40,769 bases of DNA, from assembly GCA_903906305.1 (NCBI GenBank), contig CAIVJR010000009.1:100687-141455 (forward strand), read 5' to 3'. This stretch comes from an uncultured bacterium (GTDB taxonomy: Bacteria > Patescibacteriota > Dojkabacteria > SC72). The notes under the pieces are model-generated. The model had not been told where the DNA came from and made no database searches. It saw only the letters and a list, made by a program, of their open reading frames with translations. This document shows positions 23,876-30,469 of the stretch, in pieces. Within the stretch, counting starts at the first letter, position 1. Every line of letters starts with the position of its first letter. Made by a program: the position numbers and the translations under genes.

Positions 23876-24088
23876 CTATTTCTCATTCTGAAATTGATCC
23901 CGACAATACGTTTCCTCAAGTGCTGGGCTTCCACGTTTTGGATTATGATCCTTGAATTCTCGGCAGCCATTGCTGTCACAAAAACGAGGTCCATCACAAA
24001 GAGGTAAGGGAACTGCGGGTGGAGTGCAAGCACTCACAGCAAATACAAAGAAAAGCAAAACCAAGGCAACCCTTACTAAGTTTCTCAT
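23876..24088 (-). CDS. Small Cys-containing lipoprotein, cassette C (70 aa)
   Basis: The ORF starts MRNLVRVALVLLFFVFAVSA-C behind a GGGAAGAGGAGAAATT Shine-Dalgarno region. Residues 5-20 are a signal peptide and AVSA-C21 fits a lipobox, so the product is probably a lipoprotein. The mature part has four more cysteines (31, 37, 42, 62), a Pro-rich start and the charged end RDQFQNEK. No family is recognised. The coding sequence is unrelated to the peptides of cassettes A and B, yet the leader, promoter and 3' elements are conserved. The stop codon TAG is part of the conserved AGAAATAGG motif. Confidence 0.75.
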   Translation of the reverse strand: MRNLVRVALVLLFFVFAVSACTPPAVPLPLCDGPRFCDSNGCREFKDHNPKRGSPALEETYCRDQFQNEK

Positions 24089-24136
24089 CAGAATTTCTCC
24101 TCTTCCCTTTTGGGAATATATAAATTTTATATTGTG

Positions 24137-24193
24137 TTACACGAACCTCAGAACATTTAAACAAAATTGTTAAAAGCTTTGAAGTTCGTGCAA
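24137..24193 (-). repeat. Cassette C leader inverted repeat
   Basis: TTACACGAAC (24137-24146) and GTTCGTGCAA (24184-24193) pair with a single mismatch. The interior contains TTTAAACAAAATTGTTAAAA, a second A/T palindrome. TTCCC-TTTT-GGGAA lies between it and the small gene. Together with the promoter and hairpin below it fills the 316-base gene-free stretch 24089-24404. Confidence 0.72.
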
Positions 24194-24258
24194 ACACAGG
24201 AGATTTATAGAAATAGGTCTTTTAAAGAACAGTATAAGTTATTTCTAACCTATAGTAT

Positions 24259-24267
24259 ATTATACCA
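24259..24267 (-). promoter_or_regulatory. Extended -10 promoter of cassette C
   Basis: The minus strand reads TGGTATAATATACTATAGG, identical over this core to cassette B, with TGTATA 17 bases upstream. The transcript would open with TTAGAAATAACTTATACTG. Confidence 0.75.
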
Positions 24268-24303
24268 CACTCTCTACTTATTATACAGTAATTCTAAATC
24301 AAA

Positions 24304-24325
24304 GCCATTTCAACCATCAAATGGC
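24304..24325. repeat. Short hairpin GCCATTT/AAATGGC
   Basis: A perfect 7-bp stem with an 8-base loop lies between the cassette C promoter and the module 2 promoter. The corresponding position of unit B lacks it, so it is a small insertion. On the minus strand TTTGATTT follows, a poor terminator tail. Confidence 0.5.
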
Positions 24326-24368
24326 ATGCTACTTATATAGGTACTGTATTTCTGCTAATACTTTGGTA

Positions 24369-24374
24369 TATACT
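24369..24374 (+). promoter_or_regulatory. Promoter-like motif of surface module 2
   Basis: TATACTAAATGTATCTAATCTGCCTA lies 31 bases before the start codon and matches the module 1 leader almost base for base, including TATATAGGTACTGTATTTCT upstream. The conservation over non-coding sequence supports a real promoter. Confidence 0.55.
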
Positions 24375-24404
24375 AAATGTATCTAATCTGCCTAAATAGA
24401 TACT

Positions 24405-25598
24405 ATGCAAGTAGTTATGTCTAAAAAGAAGAAATATACCATACTCTTGTTCGTTATGTTGGTATTAGCCGGGATTACTGCAGGTATATACTTATTTGTT
24501 AATCCAAAGGGAAATGGTTTTACATCATATACAGTAGATAAATATTCTGATGTTACCGATTGGTGTGAGACAAACCTTAAGGAGGGGAAATTGGTCTCAG
24601 ATTGCAAAGCCCTGTTAATCAATATTGATTCAAATAGTTGTTTTGAGGTAAAAGTAATTACTAAGAACAAAGAATTAAAGGATTTTACTGTATGTGAGAA
24701 AAACGACACACTTACATATACCAATGATGTATTGGGATACAAAAAGTTAATGCCTGTTAATATGGTATTTACATATACTAAGGAAGGGATATTGGGAGAT
24801 TATTCATTTAGCAATGTCTCTTTTGGAAAGGCTGATGATACATATATACAAAGTATTGTTAATGAAGATATTGCTAACTTAGTAACTATCGATCCAAGTT
24901 CTACAACAATTGAGAATAGTGTGGATTTTTGTCCGAGACCTGAAACATTACCAAGTTATGTTACTGATGCGAATAGAACTGCGTATACGGAGTACTTTAA
25001 CAAAAACATAATGGCAAAGGAGAAATATTTTGATGGGTATATGTATAACTGGGATGATAGTACAATCAGGATCTTATTTGCCTGTGACAGTGCTGAGAAT
25101 ATGGGCTATACAGATGTATGTGATAAAACAAAAATTCAAGGAAAGTCTCAATTTCCAGATGATTCGGTTTTGATAACTTCGACTTTAACCGCTAAGGAAG
25201 ATTTAGATCCTTCTGTTTTAAAGGAAATCTCACTGATATATGACAATATGTTCCTAATGGAGTCAATGAATAACATGATATCTCTGAACTTACTAGCAAG
25301 CTTAAATAATCGCATCAACTCAGCTGGAAATGTAAATAATGAAATAATCTGTAGTATAACTAAGATATACGACAACCTTTTTTTTAATGACCCCAAATAT
25401 AATATAGGGGTAAACAACCTTCATTCAATAATTACTGCGAATGCCCCCAATTTTTTATGTATTGACAATTTCTCAGACGAAAAAAGATATGATGTCTATG
25501 GGTTATACCTTAAGGCATATTATTCAAATAGAAAAGTCACTGATTTATACATTTCATATAGATGTAGAAATTTAATTAAATATCTATCTTCTAACTAA
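24405..25598 (+). CDS. Membrane-anchored surface protein of module 2
   Basis: The 397-aa paralogue of the module 1 anchor has the same MQVVMSKKKKY start, a helix at about residues 11-31, then YTVDKYSDVTDWCETN and LINIDSNSCFEVKVITKNKE. The conserved N-terminal ~160 residues contrast with a diverged C-terminal half that retains ILFACDSAENMGYTDVC and ISLIYDNMF. No family is recognised. The stop is followed after 2 bases by the large secreted partner. It probably displays or anchors that partner at the cell surface. Confidence 0.85.
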   Translation: MQVVMSKKKKYTILLFVMLVLAGITAGIYLFVNPKGNGFTSYTVDKYSDVTDWCETNLKEGKLVSDCKALLINIDSNSCFEVKVITKNKELKDFTVCEKNDTLTYTNDVLGYKKLMPVNMVFTYTKEGILGDYSFSNVSFGKADDTYIQSIVNEDIANLVTIDPSSTTIENSVDFCPRPETLPSYVTDANRTAYTEYFNKNIMAKEKYFDGYMYNWDDSTIRILFACDSAENMGYTDVCDKTKIQGKSQFPDDSVLITSTLTAKEDLDPSVLKEISLIYDNMFLMESMNNMISLNLLASLNNRINSAGNVNNEIICSITKIYDNLFFNDPKYNIGVNNLHSIITANAPNFLCIDNFSDEKRYDVYGLYLKAYYSNRKVTDLYISYRCRNLIKYLSSN

Positions 25599-25600
25599 TT

Positions 25601-28363
25601 ATGTTTAAACAATTACTTGTATTCTCTTTTTTAGCAGTTGGGCTTTTATTCATTATTGTAATATCTCCAAAGACTGTATATGGAGGAAGAGTCGGGTCAC
25701 CAGTATTGAGCAAATGTGAGCCCCAGGAGCCGTGTTATTGTGCATCAGGAGAAATCATCGAAGGAACTTGTCCAGATACTCAGAACTATATCCACTGTAC
25801 CCAGAGAACTTGTTTAAGTGGCCTTTATTATGTTAGAGATACTCCAAATACCCCATGGATTTTATCAGGGAGTTGTAATCCTGGAACAGATCCTACAAAT
25901 ACCACATATTTTAATGGATCCTACCATTCATGTTGCACACCTTCCTGCAATGGTAGTTGTGAAGTCCCATCGTGCCCATCTGATTCGCAAGAATTAGCTA
26001 ATGGATGTTCTATTTCTTCAGTACAATCTTGTTCATATAGCGATGGATGTACTGGCTCATGCAGTGGAGGTTCTCGTACCTGCTACTACTCTGAAACTAA
26101 CACCTCCTTCATCCAATCTAATGGTTCTACCTCTGGCCCTTCTACAGTAAGTATGGTAGTAGATGGAAAAACGTATACTCTTTCAACTGACCCAAACAAT
26201 CCTACCCATATCAAATTACCAGCCTTAGGTTCTTCTAACGTTCAGATAACTACACCAACCTTCACAGCTCCAGTGACCTCAAGAGGAGCTAATTACTACT
26301 ATCAAGCCAATAACTACGGAAATAGCAACGAGTGGAAGACATGGGTATCATGCTCTGGTACAGCAGGAGAAGACTCATGTACTACAATGCCCAATGCAAG
26401 TAATACCCAAAACTTCGTTCCAACATCTAAAACAGTCAACCAAGTACTAAAAGAGGGTGCTACAGGAGAAATATCTGCAATGTATGCTACTACAGATAAA
26501 TGTAATAACACATATAAATATTCATTACCAACAAAAGGATATTATGTAGTCGACTATGCTCCTAGACCACCAGAGCCATGTACTCCAGGAGCCCCAGCAT
26601 GCCCATGGATACCAGAGATATCAACAAATACTACTCAAAGAGGCTGTTCTTCTTTAACATATTCTGGGCTTGAGGCAAACAATCAACTAAATATAAAGGC
26701 TGAAGTAACTGACACTGATAGTCTTAATGAAATACAATCATTCACACTTTGGTTTAGTAAAGATACAAGTATCCCAGCTACAGGAACCATATCAGCATCA
26801 TACACAGGAAGCATAACCGATGATGTCGGTATAATGATAAAGAGGAATGGAGACGTATATGCAACCAACTCTAATCTGACATGGGGGCAGATATCTCTAA
26901 ATAGTAGTGGAGTAGGATATATCAATATGTCAGGAACAAATATAATTGAAATTTCCAGTGCATCAGTCACACAAGATACTAAAGTAACATTTAATTACAA
27001 GATAAAGTTCATAAATACTCCTTCAAACCTCTCTGGTATGTACAATATATATGGGGGATCTCTTGATACTCATATGATTAACGGTAATATTCTTGATCAA
27101 AGCTACTACTACAAATTCTTTAACTGGGGAGTAGATCTTGTAAATCCTGTAACGGGAGATATATCTCAACAAATACAAGATCCAATAAATACAAATATCA
27201 CTTGGAGTAATACAGATGTTACTAGTGGAATAGATAAAACAGTAATTAGTGCCTACAGAATAGGAGGGTTAGTTTTTGATCAGGCAACTCTTTACAACAA
27301 AAGCAATATATCAATGGGAGCCAAGACTCTTTTCTCAACAATACCTGGGGACTCTCAAATTGGACTATATAATGATTCAAATACATGGCAATTCAGTAAC
27401 AACCTAGGAGAGACGGATAGATTAAATATTCAAACCAACGAAAGAGGTGAAATTGCATTGTATGTAACTACATATGACAAAGCATGCAACACAAACGGAG
27501 ATAACGCTAATGTAGATTTAGATCCATGGTTTGCGACAAGAGGAGGTACGGTATATTCAAATGGAAACATTTCAACCTCAGCAAAACCAGTTGCAGGTTT
27601 ACCATATCTAGATGGTGTATTCAGTCCTAAAACTGGAATGAACTCAAATCTTATTGATTTAGGTACTGAGCTACTCTCCACCAGAAACACTGCAGTCTCA
27701 AATCTATTACATTCGAACAGTGGCGCAACTGTAGCTACTGAGAAAGAAGACTCAAATAACACAAAAAACGCTTGGTATAACAGACTCCTAAAGAAATTTG
27801 ATCAATACAAACCTGGATTAACAGAATTAAGTTCTGTTTTGGATACATGTACAACAGGGAAATGCTATCTGTATTCTCCTAATGATATAACCATTCCAGA
27901 AGGATATACATGTAATAATTCAATCCTGTTTATCTCCGAAAAAGACATACATATCAATCCGAACGTACAAAGTGACGATTCAAAGCTTTCTGGTTGTATA
28001 TTTTTAGCAAAGAACAACATATATGTTGATGCCGGTGCATTTAAGTCTTCTTTTGGCACTAAAGTACAATATGACTATATTGAAGGATACTTAATAGCGG
28101 ACAACCAGATCATATTCCCAATTGCTGACGAAACAGAAACTCTTAGAGATGCTGTCGAGATATTTGGTGGTATGGTTGCATTTGGAACAAACCCTACAGA
28201 TGGAGATAGTGCAATTTCTATACAAAGGAATCTAAGACTATACAGTCAAATCAATCCTACAGTAGTTTTAACATATGACAACAAGTATTCAAGTATATCT
28301 ACAATATTCTTTGGTACCGAGTACAGTCTCTACAAACAAGAAGTAGGGTTTAAAACGTTCTAA
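25601..28363 (+). CDS. Large Cys-rich secreted surface protein of module 2
   Basis: The 920-aa paralogue of the 20801 protein has a hydrophobic N-terminal signal (about residues 1-28) and a Cys-rich region that shares only the later CEVPSCPSDSQELANGCS and CSGGSRTCYYSETN parts with module 1. The middle VTSRGANYYYQANNYG is encoded by DNA identical to module 1 over 94 bases. The C-terminal domain ends LYSQINPTVVLTYDNKYSS and KQEVGFKTF like its paralogues. The first ~110 mature residues are essentially unrelated to the other copies, suggesting that this exposed end varies. Confidence 0.85.
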   Translation: MFKQLLVFSFLAVGLLFIIVISPKTVYGGRVGSPVLSKCEPQEPCYCASGEIIEGTCPDTQNYIHCTQRTCLSGLYYVRDTPNTPWILSGSCNPGTDPTNTTYFNGSYHSCCTPSCNGSCEVPSCPSDSQELANGCSISSVQSCSYSDGCTGSCSGGSRTCYYSETNTSFIQSNGSTSGPSTVSMVVDGKTYTLSTDPNNPTHIKLPALGSSNVQITTPTFTAPVTSRGANYYYQANNYGNSNEWKTWVSCSGTAGEDSCTTMPNASNTQNFVPTSKTVNQVLKEGATGEISAMYATTDKCNNTYKYSLPTKGYYVVDYAPRPPEPCTPGAPACPWIPEISTNTTQRGCSSLTYSGLEANNQLNIKAEVTDTDSLNEIQSFTLWFSKDTSIPATGTISASYTGSITDDVGIMIKRNGDVYATNSNLTWGQISLNSSGVGYINMSGTNIIEISSASVTQDTKVTFNYKIKFINTPSNLSGMYNIYGGSLDTHMINGNILDQSYYYKFFNWGVDLVNPVTGDISQQIQDPINTNITWSNTDVTSGIDKTVISAYRIGGLVFDQATLYNKSNISMGAKTLFSTIPGDSQIGLYNDSNTWQFSNNLGETDRLNIQTNERGEIALYVTTYDKACNTNGDNANVDLDPWFATRGGTVYSNGNISTSAKPVAGLPYLDGVFSPKTGMNSNLIDLGTELLSTRNTAVSNLLHSNSGATVATEKEDSNNTKNAWYNRLLKKFDQYKPGLTELSSVLDTCTTGKCYLYSPNDITIPEGYTCNNSILFISEKDIHINPNVQSDDSKLSGCIFLAKNNIYVDAGAFKSSFGTKVQYDYIEGYLIADNQIIFPIADETETLRDAVEIFGGMVAFGTNPTDGDSAISIQRNLRLYSQINPTVVLTYDNKYSSISTIFFGTEYSLYKQEVGFKTF

Positions 28364-28403
28364 AAAGAGGAAAATATTATGTCATTCTTCACATAGTTAA
28401 TGA

Positions 28404-28409
28404 TATACT
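28404..28409 (+). promoter_or_regulatory. Promoter-like motif of the exonuclease-module 3 unit
   Basis: GATATACTAAATATATATTTAATCTGC lies 31 bases before the exonuclease ATG and matches the TATACTAAAT...AATCTGC leaders of modules 1 and 2. This suggests that module 3 is transcribed together with the exonuclease. Confidence 0.5.
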
Positions 28410-28439
28410 AAATATATATTTAATCTGCTCAATATTTAC

Positions 28440-29195
28440 ATGTCCAAACCATTTCTTTACTTCGACACAGAGACCACAGACACACAAGTTAAAGACCTAA
28501 TTCAACTAGCTTTCATCACTGACTCTGAAGTTAAACTAAATATGTATTTTAAGCCAAAGCAAAATATTGCATTCGCTGCAATGGCTGTACATCATTTAAC
28601 ACCTGAGTTTTTAGAAGACAAACCATATTTAGAAGATGCTAAGCTTCCTTTAGAGAATATTGATCCTGATTTCATAGGGGAGACTCTCGAAGACTATCTT
28701 CATTTCCTTGCAGATAAATACATATGGGTAGCACACAATGTCGACTTTGATTTAGAGGTACTGGATAGAAAAGGGATTAAGATTCCTAATTATATATGCA
28801 CATTGAAACTTGCTAGAAACATGTTCTATGAGGGAGACCACGATCTAGATAGTTATGCGTTACAATTTCTAAGATATTCCCTCGGGTTATACAAGACTGA
28901 AAATCTTGATCACAATACAGCTCATGATGCTTTAAGTGATGTATATTTTCTTAGAGACCTATTCCACTACATGCAAGCAAACAGTACTCTCAGTGCTGAG
29001 AATATGATTCTCATATCTAAAGAACCTCAGTTTATGCGTCAAATGACGTTTGGAAAATATGCAGGCAAAACACTAGAAGACATTGCAAGAACAGACCGAG
29101 GGTATCTAGAATGGATAGTGGATACAATGGCTGATAAACCAGATTTACAGTGGAATGCAAAAAGAGTCTTAGGAGATGGATTAACATTGTTTTAA
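28440..29195 (+). CDS. DnaQ-like 3'-5' exonuclease (ExoX-type, with DUF3820-like tail)
   Basis: The 251-aa protein has an RNase H-fold exonuclease domain: ExoI motif FDTETTD (D9, E11), ExoII WVAHNVDFDLEVL, and ExoIII HDALSDVYFLRDL. After residue ~190 comes MTFGKYAGKTLEDIARTDRGYLEWI, the DUF3820/ExoX C-terminal motif. It would degrade single-stranded or damaged DNA. It sits between surface modules 2 and 3 and shares their promoter motif. The next start codon follows its stop after 5 bases, so it is co-transcribed with module 3. That location is odd for a DNA-metabolism gene. Confidence 0.9.
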   Translation: MSKPFLYFDTETTDTQVKDLIQLAFITDSEVKLNMYFKPKQNIAFAAMAVHHLTPEFLEDKPYLEDAKLPLENIDPDFIGETLEDYLHFLADKYIWVAHNVDFDLEVLDRKGIKIPNYICTLKLARNMFYEGDHDLDSYALQFLRYSLGLYKTENLDHNTAHDALSDVYFLRDLFHYMQANSTLSAENMILISKEPQFMRQMTFGKYAGKTLEDIARTDRGYLEWIVDTMADKPDLQWNAKRVLGDGLTLF

Positions 29196-29200
29196 ATACA

Positions 29201-30469
29201 ATGAGTAAGAAAATGACAAAAAAACAAATACCTTTATTAATATTTCTAATTTTGCTTTTTGTACTATGCCTTGTGGCAGGGATTTATTTCTTCCTTAAAC
29301 CTAAGAATTCACCAACTACTGCGTATAGGGTAGATAGATATCAAGATTTAGTTGATTGGTGCGATACAAGTATAGAGGAGAATAACCTTAATGTTAGTTG
29401 CAATGCATTGTTACTAGAGATAAGAACAGTTGATGCAAACAATAGCTGTGCTGAGGTCCAAATAATTACCAAAAATAAAGAATTTAAAAGTGTCTCAATA
29501 TGTGGAGATGGAAGCGCAATTACATATTCTAATGATGTATTGGATTACAAGAAACTAATGCCAATAGACATCAATCTTTCTTATAAAAGAGCGGATACTC
29601 TCAGCAACTTTGAATTACAGAATATCTCATCATCAAAAATTGACGAAGAATATATCCCAAATATTGTTAATGAAGATATCTCAAAACTAATTAATACTTC
29701 TATTGAGAGAACTCTTACTGAAACAACTGTTGAAGACGGTACAAAATATCTAGGCGCTAACCAGGAAACATATACAATTACGAACAGTGTAGACTATTGT
29801 CCAACACCGAAATTATTACCTAACTACATCTCTCAAAGACAGCAATACACTCAATTCTATGAAGAAAACATTTTATCTGAGGCAGATTATAATAATATTT
29901 CAGAAGATCGATTATTTGGTGAAATTTTTGAAAAGCTCTTCGCATGTGATAGCGCCAACCAACTAGGTTACAATACGTGTGATTTATCTGAGATTAGTAG
30001 CATACCTTCCATACCACAAAGCCTTGTCACTCTCGATACCACGGAAGTAGTATGGAATAAAAAAATGGATTTAATGGATAGGGTACATCTAAAACAAATA
30101 TCTGCAATATATAACAATATGTATGCAAATAAAAAGACAGAAACACAATATATTGTAGATTTAAATACTTTAATATCAAATATAAACACAAAAAAAGAGT
30201 TAAATGAAATCACTTTCTGTTCAGCATACAAGCTCTTTGATTCGCTCTCTACAGAAAATAATCAATTTGAAGGAAAGAAAAGCTTCATAAAAAGTACTGT
30301 CATAGCGAATATGGATAAAGTTACTTCAAGACTATGCCTTGATATTTTTACAGAATCAGAAATTGATTTACAAGGAGCATATTTAAAAGTATATTTTAGT
30401 AATATGAATAACAAAAGTATATTCAGAATATATAACCAGTGTAATAACTTAAGCAGTATTATCAATTGA
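29201..30469 (+). CDS. Membrane-anchored surface protein of module 3
   Basis: From the ATG at 29201 (MSKKMTKKQIPLL) the protein is 422 aa; a start at 29150 would lie inside the exonuclease gene and add residues without a counterpart in the paralogues. It has one membrane helix (about residues 10-31), then YRVDRYQDLVDWCDTS and YSNDVLDYKKLMPIDI as in modules 1 and 2. A unique insertion of about 25 residues (LTETTVEDGTKYLGANQETY) precedes the NSVDYCPTPKLLPNYI motif. Its stop overlaps the TTG start of the next gene (TTGA). Confidence 0.83.
   Translation: MSKKMTKKQIPLLIFLILLFVLCLVAGIYFFLKPKNSPTTAYRVDRYQDLVDWCDTSIEENNLNVSCNALLLEIRTVDANNSCAEVQIITKNKEFKSVSICGDGSAITYSNDVLDYKKLMPIDINLSYKRADTLSNFELQNISSSKIDEEYIPNIVNEDISKLINTSIERTLTETTVEDGTKYLGANQETYTITNSVDYCPTPKLLPNYISQRQQYTQFYEENILSEADYNNISEDRLFGEIFEKLFACDSANQLGYNTCDLSEISSIPSIPQSLVTLDTTEVVWNKKMDLMDRVHLKQISAIYNNMYANKKTETQYIVDLNTLISNINTKKELNEITFCSAYKLFDSLSTENNQFEGKKSFIKSTVIANMDKVTSRLCLDIFTESEIDLQGAYLKVYFSNMNNKSIFRIYNQCNNLSSIIN

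Noticed and set aside
12309-24193. Leader inverted repeats as integron attC sites
   Set aside because: GTTAAC-like cores occur, but arm sequences differ between copies, no integrase is present, and the conserved flanks extend beyond the repeats on both sides.
12106-24217. CCTATTTCT/AGAAATAGG as terminal inverted repeats of an insertion element
   Set aside because: Conserved cassette sequence continues outside both copies of the motif and no target-site duplication or transposase is visible, so an RNA-level pairing is more likely.
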